Assembly (NCBI RefSeq): GCF_039710355.1
Contig: NZ_JBDKWZ010000008.1
Coordinates: 266,627 to 330,626, forward strand
Direction of reading: 5' to 3'
Source: Rapidithrix thailandica
GTDB taxonomy: Bacteria > Bacteroidota > Bacteroidia > Cytophagales > Flammeovirgaceae
Length of the DNA: 64,000 nt
Part shown: positions 53,590-63,386 of the stretch, one piece after another
Layout of the letters: the number at the start of each line of letters is the position of its first letter
Position numbering within the stretch: position 1 is the first letter of the stretch
Program-made: the position numbers and the translations under genes
The notes under the pieces: model-generated
Told to the model about the DNA's origin: nothing
The model's database searches: none
The model's input: the letters and a program-made list of their open reading frames with translations, nothing else

Positions 53590-53791
53590 CGTTATTTTGC
53601 CGGAAGAAATTGATAAAAATAGTGTATAATGTTTCCGGCACTGTGTTGTTTTGAAGCCTTTCAGACAACTGTTCCGGTAAAATGCACTACAAAATTTGAA
53701 ATTACTTAGTCAATATAATCGCTTTTACAGATGATGTTTACTTTTAGAGTTCATGAAAGTTGAGTAGTACAGGATAAATAATTTTATTAAC

Positions 53792-53948
53792 GAAGTGAAT
53801 TAACCTTTTTCTTTTTCCTAAAAAATGTTTCAAAAACGCCTCCTCTGTGTTACTTTTTTCAACAATAGCTTTATTCTTTTCAAAAAGTGCCTTGATGAGC
53901 CGATTTGGATTCCATTTTCGGTCAAAAACTATACGTTTAAACCACTTC
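53792..53948. repeat. MITE-like element, copy 3 (157 bp)
   Basis: GAAGTGAATTAACC at the left, TTTAAACCACTTC at the right, interior close to copy 1 (161 bp). Flanks AAC and AAT give only a partial 3-bp duplication. Confidence 0.82.
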
Positions 53949-53949
53949 A

Positions 53950-54637
53950 ATCAAAAATCTCTAGATTCTATTAGCTCTGATGGGCTAAATTAATAATTGT
54001 TGTTTTTATTTTCGTTACCATAATTGGGACTTACCTCTATTTTGATGTATGTTTTCAGTTACTTGTTTTACCTGCCTTAATTTATTTCAAAACAAGAATA
54101 TGTTTAGTTTTTTGAAAAAATCATACTTAGGTTAAGTTTAAAGTCTATTCTAATCATCTTCCAAACAACATCTGTTGTTTTTTGTAGTTTTTAAATAAGC
54201 CATAAATTATAATACCTTTTTATGGGTAGTTTTAAAGATATGCTAATATAATAAGCTTCTTAACAAGAAAATATAAGGTTTAAATTATACTACTGATAAG
54301 CTATTCTCAGACTACTCATTAAATTCTTGTGCTTTATTTGATTCGAAAAGATACAACAAGCCATCAAGAGGAGTGGCTACTATGTATGATCACTGCTAAG
54401 AATATCTTTCTTAAGTAGGAATTACAGACGAAATTATAGCTGAAGTTTCTGACAACCTACTTCTTTAATTTATTGAAATGTTACTTCACATGTTCTTATG
54501 AGTTATTTATTTCCAAGTGGAGTAAATTTTAATGAAATGTCCTGCTTAATAATCAATTGACTCAATTCTCATCGGATTCGATGAGACGCTGAATTATAAC
54601 TAACTCAGAACATTATTTAACAACTATACTATATCCA
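53950..54637. other. AT-rich leader region before the RHS locus
   Basis: About 690 bases without ORFs of protein-like composition, RNA genes or strong hairpins. It separates the MITE from the first RHS-family gene and must include that gene's promoter. Confidence 0.4.
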
Positions 54638-57600
54638 ATGATCAATTACATTAACACCCTTTTCAACAAGAGAAGAGGGTATTTATTACTGTTGTTCTTA
54701 TTCTGGAATATGGGATTGCGGGCCCAAGAAGGTTCTACAGATTCTCCCTTGAAACTGAATGTGATTCCACCGTCTCCTACGGCTGCTTCATTGGGGAAAT
54801 ACGGAGAGGTACCGGTGGGCTTTCATACGGGTGTTCCACAAATTGCCGTCCCGATTTATGAAATCAAAGGGAAGAGTTTACGCTTGCCTATTTCGTTAAG
54901 TTATCATGCCGGAGGGATCAGGGTGGAAGAACAGGGGAGCAGGGTAGGTTTAGGCTGGTCTTTGAATGCCGGAGGGGTGATCACTCGAACTGTCCGGGGG
55001 AGACCGGACGATAGTGCGAATGGGTATAACAGAACAGGAGGGGATCTTTTACAGCAGTATTTGGAAGCGACTACCAACAGTGAGGACCTGACGGATTATC
55101 AAAAGGTTCAGATTGCTAAAGGGATTTACGATACCGAACCGGATTTGTACTTTTATAACTTCAATGGGAAGTCGGGTAAATTTGTCTATGATTTGAATGG
55201 AGAGCCCAAATTAATTCCTCATGCTAATTTGCATATCACAAAGACGAGCCAGGGGTTTGAAATTCTGGATGAAACGGGAGTTAAGTACAGGTTTACGGTC
55301 AAAGAAACCAGTTGGACGGAAGGGAGTGGTAACGACTCACCCGATGTTCCTCCGATTGAAAAATATACTTCCAGTTGGTATTTGAGTGAGATTTCCGATT
55401 TAAATACAGGGGATGTGATTACGTTAAAATATGAAGAGAATTATAGTTATGTTTCTCATCCTTATAAGTCACAAACGGTATATTTTCCTACTGATAACAG
55501 TGTGTTACAACCCGGTTGTAATCCCCCTATGCCTTCCAATACCCACTTTACTTCTCATGTACAGGGGAAAGTCCTTACGGAAATCGCGTTTGTTCATGGG
55601 AACGTAAAATTTATTCCCGGAGAAGTGCGAAACGATGTGGCCCATTCGGGAGATAGAGAAAAGGTGTTAGCCGGTATTGAAGTATATGGAGGTACTGAAG
55701 TTCAGCCGAACAGAACGTTTAATTTCACATATACCAATGTCAGCAATTCTCGTTTGTGGTTGGAAGCTATGTGTGAAGCAGATCCTGTCTCAGGAGCGTG
55801 TACCAAGAATTATAGTTTCGAATACAATGAGAAGGAGGCAATGCCTACCATCACCGATGGCTACTACCAGCAGGATTGGTGGGGGTATTATAATGATAAT
55901 CCTAAGAAGGATTTAGTTCCATTCACCACTTATAAAGTGTTGGGTAAAGTGTACTTTTACGATGGTGCCAAGCGACTACCCGAACAAGAGAGAGCAAGCA
56001 TTGGGCTATTAAGGAAAATCACATATCCCACTGGAGGGTATGCCGAGTTTGAATACGAACTCAATGATTATGGTTTTTCTGTGGAGGAGGACAGGTTAAT
56101 TAATGTGGTAGATTGTTCAGAAAAGCAGTTTGCAGACTTTCTTCGCTTAGAATGTGATCGTATATGTAGTAAAAAAGATACTTTTACACTATTAGCACCT
56201 ACCTGTGCAAAAATTGACTACTTGATAAAACGGAATGTATGTAACAATGAAGATCCTTGTGCTGCCGGTATTAAGATATTACATGAAGATTTTCAATTAG
56301 ACGAAAATATTGGTTCGGGGATGACTCAATCTGCGAAATCAAAAATAATGTATGTTGAGTTACCTGCCGGGAGTTATACTGTGGAAGTGTGGTCTGAGAA
56401 TCCATTTTGTGCGGAATGTAAGGCCCGGTTAGATATAAAACTGGCAGACAGGGGTATTAATGAAAAAGCTAAAAAGGCAGGAGGGGTGCGAGTTAAGAAA
56501 ATCGTCCGGAATGATGGCATTAATCCGGAAGACGAACAACTAGAAACCTTTGTGTACCGTTTGCCTGATCAACCTGAGGAATCCAGTGGGGTTTTAGTTT
56601 CAGTGCCAGGGTTTGAATATGCCCATATAGCCACCAGGCCAATAGGTGGAGGAGTAATAGGAGAGGTGGAATGCCCTTATAAAGTAATTACTTCCAGTAG
56701 TAATATTCCATTAGGTACATCGCAAGGCAGTGTGGTAGAGTACAGTTATGTTACAGTGTTCAAAGGTGATTCACTGGTCAATAATGGCAAAACGGTATAC
56801 GTCTATACGACATCCAAAGAGTACCCGGACAGTCCCACCGCATTTCCCTACCCTCCGAGAACTTCTTATGATTGGCGTAGAGGCTTGTTGCTGGAGAAAT
56901 TCGACTACCATAGCAATGGGCAGTTGTTGATGCACGATTCCTACCGGTATAAGTTTTCCTCATCCAACTACGCGGAAGTTGCCGGGTTGAAAATAGGACT
57001 CATTAAGGTGAGTACGATAGAAAACTACAAGTTTGCCGACCGGAAGTATAGAAATATCTCCGAATGGTATTATCAGGATACGGTAATTCAGCGGGTTTAC
57101 GATCAAAATCAACCGGGGAAAGTGATCACCACCAAGACCGTCAATGAGTATGACAATCCCAAGCATTTACAATTAACCAAAACGACAAACCATCGAAGCC
57201 AAGGGGAAGGGGGGTATGTAAAAACGGTGAATACCGAATATACCTATCCGGCAGATCCTGGTTCGGGAGCGCCTGCGGAAATGTGGGATTCTGCCAATCC
57301 GGATTACCGCCATATGCACAATTTTCCGGTCCGGGAAGTCTCCAAAGTTAATGATCAAACGACCTCTAAAGTAACGACCCTTTATCAAAAGGACAGCTAT
57401 GGTCATCTTCACCCGGTGTCCAAACATTTGTACCCTAATGGAGGCTCAGAGAAAATAACGGCCAATTATCAGTACGATGCCAACGGCAATGTGGTGGAAA
57501 CCCAAAGGGAACATGATATTCCTACCGTATACCTATGGAGTTATAAAAATACCTTACCGGTAGCCAAGTTGATTGGAAAATCCTACGTTGAGATCTCCAA

Positions 57601-58402
57601 TGCGTTGTCAAATGCACTTTCGCCAACGTTTCTCTCCGAATTGGGAAGTGCTACTGACCAAGAGTTAGTCTCTTCCAAGCTATTGCAATTGAGAGGAGTA
57701 TTTGACGAGGATCCTGCGGTTCAGGTGTTTACTTACACCTATGAACCTTTACTTGGGATGACTTCGGTGACAGATGCGAACAACCAAACAACGACTTACC
57801 ATTACGATAGATTAGGTCGTTTGGAGACGGTCAAAGACCACAATGGAGATATTGTGAAGCACTACCAATACAACTATGCACAAGATCCGGAATTAACGGT
57901 TTCGGAAAGCGCGATTTTTATCAGTTGTGGAGAGCTGAACCATCTGATAGAGATAACTTCCAACAGTAGTTGGACAGCAGAGAGTGATCAGTCTTGGTTG
58001 AAGGTGGGTAAGGCAGCAGGTACAGGAAGTCAAACACTCACCTTGTTATTTGAAGAAAATGAGGGGATCACAACTCGTTCCGGAAAAGTGACGGTTCAAG
58101 GAGGGGGTTTAACCCAAATTATCTCTATTACACAAGACCGCAGTTGTTTTGTTGAAGTTTCCGTGAGTCAGTTGAATGTAGTAGAAGGAGAGGGGCAGAG
58201 TACAGTTATGGTCACCTCCAACACTAACTGGTCAGCACAAAGCGATCAACTTTGGCTTACGACCACACCTGGCAGTGGATCCGGTAACGGTACTTTACAC
58301 CTGACGTATTCGTCCAATCCGTCCAGTACGGAGCCACGGACAGCTACCCTTACTGTGCAAGGGGAAGGAGTGACAGACAAAACCGTGATTGTTACCCAGT
58401 AG
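54638..58402 (+). CDS. Exported RHS/YD-family protein with C-terminal BACON domains
   Basis: 1254 residues. Signal peptide up to GLRAQ. The N-terminal block PTAASLGKYGEVPVGFHTG, LPISLSYHAGGIRVEEQGSRVGLGWSLNAGG is the SpvB-like opening of Bacteroidota RHS-family proteins. YD-type motifs occur late (YQYDANGNVVE, YHYDRLGRLETVKD). Two BACON domains close the protein (about 1085-1165 and 1170-1254), each with the SSWTAESDQSWL / TNWSAQSDQLWL and 'xLTVQGxGxT' strands. There is no RHS core or toxin tip. Its role may be that of TcB-like scaffold for the next protein; this is inference. Confidence 0.85.
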   Translation: MINYINTLFNKRRGYLLLLFLFWNMGLRAQEGSTDSPLKLNVIPPSPTAASLGKYGEVPVGFHTGVPQIAVPIYEIKGKSLRLPISLSYHAGGIRVEEQGSRVGLGWSLNAGGVITRTVRGRPDDSANGYNRTGGDLLQQYLEATTNSEDLTDYQKVQIAKGIYDTEPDLYFYNFNGKSGKFVYDLNGEPKLIPHANLHITKTSQGFEILDETGVKYRFTVKETSWTEGSGNDSPDVPPIEKYTSSWYLSEISDLNTGDVITLKYEENYSYVSHPYKSQTVYFPTDNSVLQPGCNPPMPSNTHFTSHVQGKVLTEIAFVHGNVKFIPGEVRNDVAHSGDREKVLAGIEVYGGTEVQPNRTFNFTYTNVSNSRLWLEAMCEADPVSGACTKNYSFEYNEKEAMPTITDGYYQQDWWGYYNDNPKKDLVPFTTYKVLGKVYFYDGAKRLPEQERASIGLLRKITYPTGGYAEFEYELNDYGFSVEEDRLINVVDCSEKQFADFLRLECDRICSKKDTFTLLAPTCAKIDYLIKRNVCNNEDPCAAGIKILHEDFQLDENIGSGMTQSAKSKIMYVELPAGSYTVEVWSENPFCAECKARLDIKLADRGINEKAKKAGGVRVKKIVRNDGINPEDEQLETFVYRLPDQPEESSGVLVSVPGFEYAHIATRPIGGGVIGEVECPYKVITSSSNIPLGTSQGSVVEYSYVTVFKGDSLVNNGKTVYVYTTSKEYPDSPTAFPYPPRTSYDWRRGLLLEKFDYHSNGQLLMHDSYRYKFSSSNYAEVAGLKIGLIKVSTIENYKFADRKYRNISEWYYQDTVIQRVYDQNQPGKVITTKTVNEYDNPKHLQLTKTTNHRSQGEGGYVKTVNTEYTYPADPGSGAPAEMWDSANPDYRHMHNFPVREVSKVNDQTTSKVTTLYQKDSYGHLHPVSKHLYPNGGSEKITANYQYDANGNVVETQREHDIPTVYLWSYKNTLPVAKLIGKSYVEISNALSNALSPTFLSELGSATDQELVSSKLLQLRGVFDEDPAVQVFTYTYEPLLGMTSVTDANNQTTTYHYDRLGRLETVKDHNGDIVKHYQYNYAQDPELTVSESAIFISCGELNHLIEITSNSSWTAESDQSWLKVGKAAGTGSQTLTLLFEENEGITTRSGKVTVQGGGLTQIISITQDRSCFVEVSVSQLNVVEGEGQSTVMVTSNTNWSAQSDQLWLTTTPGSGSGNGTLHLTYSSNPSSTEPRTATLTVQGEGVTDKTVIVTQ

Positions 58403-58554
58403 GAAGCTCTCAAAACAGAAATGCTTTGGTAAGTATCACTTCCAGTTTTGTAGAAGCACTGGGCTCACTTCGAAGGAATACTTTCTGGTTTTTCGCCTAG
58501 GGAACCGGAACGAAACTCATATTCAAATTCCCTAAAAAGTAGACTTTAAAACAT

Positions 58555-61500
58555 ATGAAATTTATCAAATATATCTTACTTACCCTGTTGTGGCTGGGCT
58601 GGGCCTTGCTGGGGCAGGCCCAACAACTTGCCTTGCCCCAAACGCATAACTATGTCTTGGAACAGGTTCCCAAAGTGGCGGGTAAAAAGCAGTGTGGGGA
58701 GCTGGAAGGTTTGCCTAAGGAGGCTATTTCCAACACAGTAAATTATGTGGATGGCTTGGGCCGTCCTTTACAGACCGTAATTTGGCAAGGATCGCCTACG
58801 GGCTACGATATCATTCAACCTGTCCAATACGATGAGTTTGGTCGCCAGGTGAATACATATTTGCCCTATGTGGCCACTCCGGATTATGGCAAGGGTCAAG
58901 CCGGAGCTTACCAGGAACAGGCTTTGATCAAAGGAGATGAGATCAACAGTCGGGTATTTCAGTTTTACCAGGGACAACCGGGTATTGCTCAGGACGGCAA
59001 ACCCTTTTCCCATCAGGAATTGGAAGCTTCACCCCTGAACCGGGTTTTGTCCGAGACCGGTCCGGGAGAGGTCTGGCATACGAACGATAAAAAGGTGAAA
59101 TTTGCTTACCGCACCAACACCCCGGAAGATGCCGTACGGCTCTGGACGATCCATGCTACCAGCGGCTTGCCGGAGACCTTAACGGAATATGCGAATACGA
59201 CTACCGATCGCAATGGAGACGGTCAACCGGATGGGGAAGGGGAACTTTTTGTCAATGAGGTGACCGATGAGCATGGAAACATAGTTTTGGAGTGCAAAGA
59301 CAAACTGGGCCGGGTGGTGTTGAAAAAGATACAGGAAGGTGTAGATGCCCAAAATCGGCCTGTTTTCCTGAGTACTTATTACATCTATGACGACTTTGGC
59401 AATCTGCGCTATGTGCTGCCTCCTTTGGCGGTGCAGCAAATGGAAACCGGCAATTACCACCAACATCCGGATTTTTCTTCCATTTTAAAAAATCTCTGTT
59501 TTACTTATCGCTACGATTATCGACACCGGATGGTGGAAAAGCAAGTGCCGGGAGCGGAAAATATAGAGATGGTGTACGACCGACTGGACCGTTTGGTGTT
59601 CAGCCGAGACGGGCAACAGCGGGCTATCGGGCAATGGGCCTTTACCCTGTATGATGTCTTTAGCCGTTCAGTGGCTACCGGGGTGATGAACACCGGTTTG
59701 AACCGGGAAGCTTTGCAGAACTGGTCGGATACGAACCTGCCAAAGAATCTGGTCCGCAACCGACAGCCGGTGGATCTGAACACTTCCGGAGCATCGGTGG
59801 AAAAGACCGTGGTGAAATATCAGTACGAAGGTACAGATATACAGGCCAGCGAATCTATCGAATTACTGCCCGGCTTTGCCTTTTATGCCGGGGTGGAGGC
59901 TCCTTCCTTTGAAGCAGAGATTGTGCAACCACAATTCAACTCCCTGGAGTCGGCCGGTTATGCCAGTACAGGTACCACTTTACCAACTAGCGATTTTGAC
60001 CTGCTCACCCTGAGCTATTACGATGATTATTCCTTTACCGACAAAGCTTTTGATGCCAACAGCCAATCGGGTTTGACTGCGGCCAGGAACCAGGTGGGGG
60101 CCACCACCCTGGAGCTGCCCACAGTGACCGACCGGGTGAAAGGTATGGTCACCGGCTCACTGGTGCGGGTCTTGGATTCGGAGGACTGGCTGAGCACGGT
60201 GAGTTATTACGATGCCAAAGGCAGGGTGATCCAAGTACAGGGCAACAACCATCTGGGTGGGACCGATATCCAGTCTACCCTCTACGATTTTACCGGACAG
60301 GTGATTGCCACCCACCAGGCGCATCAGACGACTTCCGGCACCCTGGCCGTCTCCCAGGCCTTCCGCTACGACCATGTGGGAAGTGTATTGGAAACTCATC
60401 ACAAAGTAGGGGCCAATCCTTGGGAGCTATTGACCGAAAACTCTTACAACGAACTGGGTGAGTTACAACAAAAAAAATTGGCCAAAGGAGAGTTATTTCA
60501 GCAACAATTGGATTATGCCTATAACATTCGGGGTTGGCTCAAAAAAGTCAATAACCCTCAAGGCTTGCAGGATATGAACAGCCCGGTCAAGGATTATTTC
60601 GGTTTTGAGCTTTTCTACGAAGACCATACAACCAACCCACAATATAACGGTAACATCGCCCGGATGAGCTGGCAGAGCGGCCGGGACCCGGTACAGCGGC
60701 AGTACGATTACCATTACGATGCCCTGAACCGTTTAAAGCAAGCGGACTTTAGCAGTGCCAAAACGGAGGAGAACGGGCGTTTTGATGTGTCCCTGTCCTA
60801 CGATGCCAACGGGAATATTCTGAGTCTTGACCGGCAGGGCTTAAAAAGCTTTAACACGGCCCAGGACAACCAAAAAGTCTTCGGGGTGATCGATGCCCTG
60901 AGCTATACCTACGAGCCCTTGAGCAACCGCCTGGCCAAGGTGGAGGATGCGGTAGCGGAGAAAGATGCGGCCGGTAGCTTTTTCAACGGGGTCAGCACGG
61001 CTCAGGAGTACCACTACGATGCCAACGGCAACCTGATCCAAGACGACAACAAAGGAATCACCGCCATTCAGTACAACCATTTGAACCTGCCGGAGCGAAT
61101 TGCGTTCGGAGCGGACAAGTATTTAAAATATACCTACGATGCAGCCGGGATCAAACTGCGCAAAGAAGTTTACGAAGAAGGTAGCCTGGTGAAAACTACG
61201 GATTATGTAGGGGAATTTGTCTATGAGCAGAATATTTTGCAATTTATCCATATGGCAGAAGGCCGGGTGTTGACAAAAGCCGCTTTGAGCGAAACGGCCC
61301 CGGCCTATGTGTACGAGTACCACTACAAGGATCATTTGGGCAACCTCCGAGTGGCTTTCCGGGAAGGGACCCCGGTGGATTACGAAGCTACCCTGACCGA
61401 TGCGGTGGCGGTGCAACAAGAAGCCACGTTCTTTGACAACCTGGAGAGTACCTGGGAGGCGGGCAGCGGAAGAGGCACCAGTGGAGCAGCCAAGCTGAAT

Positions 61501-62880
61501 GCGGCCACAGGTAAAACAGTCGGTCCGATGGTGCAGCAACTGGAAGTGACGGTAGGCGACAAGCTTAAGGCTGAGGCCTGGTACCGCTATGAAAATGCTT
61601 CCCCTGTGAGTCAGACCCTGTACAATGGAATGCCCTTGTTAGGCAACGGGGGAGACAACATCACCGCTCCCACGATGACCTTCGGGATCTCTCCGATCGG
61701 GACCGCGGCCAATGGCAGCTTGCCAGTGGCCTACCTACGGATGGTGGTGTACGATGCAGAAGGCAACGAGCAACCCACTCAAAACCAAGTGCGCTATGTA
61801 ACGGCCAGTACCAACGGCTGGTACAAACTGAGCCTACCGGAGATCACCCTGACCCAAAACGGCTTTGTGAAGATCTTTGTGGCCAACGAAAGTGATGTGG
61901 ATGTCTGGTTCGACGATCTGAAAATTACCCACACTCCGGAAGTGATAGTGCAAGAAAACCACTACTATCCCTTCGGCCTCAACCTGGCCGGGATTGAGAA
62001 ACAGGGAGCTCCGGATCACAAATTCCAGTACAATGGGAAAGAAAAACAGGAGGAGTTTGGACTCAACTGGATGGATTACGGGGCTAGGATGTATGATGCG
62101 GCTTTGGGGAGGTGGCATAAAGTTGACCCTCTTACAGAAAAAATGAGAAGGCATTCACCGTATAACTATGCTTTTGATAATCCAATAATTTTTATAGATA
62201 TTGATGGAATGATTCCATGGCCTTTACCAAAGAAATGGAAAAAAGGAAAGCGTACTATCAAACGTAGAATTGATAGCAAATATGGAAATAGAACGCGTAA
62301 TGGAAAAAAAAGAAAACATCATGGCCTTGATATGAATTTAGGTGGGGGGGATGATGATTTGGGTGTCCCTGTATACGCTACACATGATGGTAAAGTGCTA
62401 TTAGCTAAAGATAAAAGTGATAAGAATGGAGCTGGCAATCGTATTCATATACAATCAGCAGACGGTAAATTTAAAACTGTATATATGCATTTAAAGGACG
62501 CTCCTACTCTTAGTGCGAATGATGAAGTAAAAGAAGGTGATATTATTGGATATGTAGGAGGGTCAGGGTTTGGTAAAGATAAAGGTCAGGCTGTTCATTT
62601 GCATTATGAAATTCATAAAAAGGACGAAAATGGAAAATTTCAATCTGTAGACCCCTTATCTGGAGGTGAAGATGGAGCTCCTGTAGATCCACAAAGTTGG
62701 CTATCAAGCTCTGAGAATCTAGAAACAGAAAGTATTACGACCTTTGATGTAGTGAATAGTGATGGTGAAAAGGTAGGGGAAGGAACAAGCATAGATGTAG
62801 ATCAATTTATTCAGGAGAATAAGGTATCAGGAAATCCATTAGAAGCAATATGGGAGATAGTAAAAAATTTATTAGAATGA
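58555..62880 (+). CDS. Exported DUF6443/RHS protein with C-terminal M23 peptidase tip
   Basis: 1441 residues. Signal peptide to LLGQAQ. The DUF6443-type block NTVNYVDGLGRPLQTVIWQG is followed by many YD repeats (YHYDANGNLIQDDN, YDALNRL). The RHS core near 1180-1220 has QYNGKEKQEEFGLNWMDYGARMYDAALGRW and SPYNYAFDNP. The tip after the core (about 1222-1441) is an M23 domain: HHGLD (H1255, D1259), GVPVYATHDGKV, GNRIHIQ, YMHL and HLHYE (H1348, H1350), i.e. all zinc ligands. M23 enzymes cut peptidoglycan cross-bridges or stems. The tip is much more AT-rich than the core. The next gene overlaps its stop. Confidence 0.9.
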   Translation: MKFIKYILLTLLWLGWALLGQAQQLALPQTHNYVLEQVPKVAGKKQCGELEGLPKEAISNTVNYVDGLGRPLQTVIWQGSPTGYDIIQPVQYDEFGRQVNTYLPYVATPDYGKGQAGAYQEQALIKGDEINSRVFQFYQGQPGIAQDGKPFSHQELEASPLNRVLSETGPGEVWHTNDKKVKFAYRTNTPEDAVRLWTIHATSGLPETLTEYANTTTDRNGDGQPDGEGELFVNEVTDEHGNIVLECKDKLGRVVLKKIQEGVDAQNRPVFLSTYYIYDDFGNLRYVLPPLAVQQMETGNYHQHPDFSSILKNLCFTYRYDYRHRMVEKQVPGAENIEMVYDRLDRLVFSRDGQQRAIGQWAFTLYDVFSRSVATGVMNTGLNREALQNWSDTNLPKNLVRNRQPVDLNTSGASVEKTVVKYQYEGTDIQASESIELLPGFAFYAGVEAPSFEAEIVQPQFNSLESAGYASTGTTLPTSDFDLLTLSYYDDYSFTDKAFDANSQSGLTAARNQVGATTLELPTVTDRVKGMVTGSLVRVLDSEDWLSTVSYYDAKGRVIQVQGNNHLGGTDIQSTLYDFTGQVIATHQAHQTTSGTLAVSQAFRYDHVGSVLETHHKVGANPWELLTENSYNELGELQQKKLAKGELFQQQLDYAYNIRGWLKKVNNPQGLQDMNSPVKDYFGFELFYEDHTTNPQYNGNIARMSWQSGRDPVQRQYDYHYDALNRLKQADFSSAKTEENGRFDVSLSYDANGNILSLDRQGLKSFNTAQDNQKVFGVIDALSYTYEPLSNRLAKVEDAVAEKDAAGSFFNGVSTAQEYHYDANGNLIQDDNKGITAIQYNHLNLPERIAFGADKYLKYTYDAAGIKLRKEVYEEGSLVKTTDYVGEFVYEQNILQFIHMAEGRVLTKAALSETAPAYVYEYHYKDHLGNLRVAFREGTPVDYEATLTDAVAVQQEATFFDNLESTWEAGSGRGTSGAAKLNAATGKTVGPMVQQLEVTVGDKLKAEAWYRYENASPVSQTLYNGMPLLGNGGDNITAPTMTFGISPIGTAANGSLPVAYLRMVVYDAEGNEQPTQNQVRYVTASTNGWYKLSLPEITLTQNGFVKIFVANESDVDVWFDDLKITHTPEVIVQENHYYPFGLNLAGIEKQGAPDHKFQYNGKEKQEEFGLNWMDYGARMYDAALGRWHKVDPLTEKMRRHSPYNYAFDNPIIFIDIDGMIPWPLPKKWKKGKRTIKRRIDSKYGNRTRNGKKRKHHGLDMNLGGGDDDLGVPVYATHDGKVLLAKDKSDKNGAGNRIHIQSADGKFKTVYMHLKDAPTLSANDEVKEGDIIGYVGGSGFGKDKGQAVHLHYEIHKKDENGKFQSVDPLSGGEDGAPVDPQSWLSSSENLETESITTFDVVNSDGEKVGEGTSIDVDQFIQENKVSGNPLEAIWEIVKNLLE

Positions 62881-63386
62881 AACTTAATGTATTTATACTA
62901 TTACTAGTCGCTCTGTTCATGAGATGTAGTAAGCATAAAAATGAGGAGCATCATTACCAGTCAAACTCAAAATTAGATACACTGTATTACCCTCATGATA
63001 CTTTGTCACAAGTAATTTGTGATACGTTAATAAATAATACAACTATAAAAGTTGTTGAAATCCCTTCAGGCTCCAAGTTTCTTTTTAGAAAGTTGGAGCC
63101 TGAAGGGATTTATGCCTATAGAGAGTTTAAATATCATATAACCATTGATTCTAGTAATTCATGGAATTTTACAAAAAATGCATTATATGATGTTTTAGGT
63201 AATGAGATCCATTCATCTGTGTTAAATTCATTTTGGCTCGAAAATATAAAAGGTGATAGTGTTAATTTTAGGATGACAATTGGAGAGCCTGATACTGATA
63301 ATATAAACCTTGTAGAACTGTCTCTGATTAAACAACCACCAAAAGATTGGAAGAAAGTTATCAAACTCCTTTTACTGGAGGAGTAA
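62877..63386 (+). CDS. Candidate lipoprotein immunity protein to the M23 tip
   Basis: 169 residues from the ATG at 62877, which overlaps the toxin stop (ATGA). The N terminus MKLNVFILLLVALFMRCSK looks like a lipoprotein signal with an imperfect lipobox. A periplasmic location is where protection against a peptidoglycan hydrolase would be needed. No domain recognised; the composition is as AT-rich as the tip. A perfect 19-bp inverted repeat lies inside the gene (63058-63111). An alternative frame stays open past the stop to 63463. Confidence 0.65.
   Translation: MKLNVFILLLVALFMRCSKHKNEEHHYQSNSKLDTLYYPHDTLSQVICDTLINNTTIKVVEIPSGSKFLFRKLEPEGIYAYREFKYHITIDSSNSWNFTKNALYDVLGNEIHSSVLNSFWLENIKGDSVNFRMTIGEPDTDNINLVELSLIKQPPKDWKKVIKLLLLEE
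63058..63111. repeat. Perfect 19-bp inverted repeat inside the immunity candidate
   Basis: Arms AAATCCCTTCAGGCTCCAA (63058-63076) and its exact complement at 63093-63111, with further TTTC/GAAA pairing in the 16-base loop. Confidence 0.95.

Noticed and set aside
53744..53950. 68-codon minus-strand ORF resembling the one at 15192-15395
   Set aside because: Similarity arises because both lie in the MITE; the third copy is deleted and frame-broken, so no protein is being conserved.
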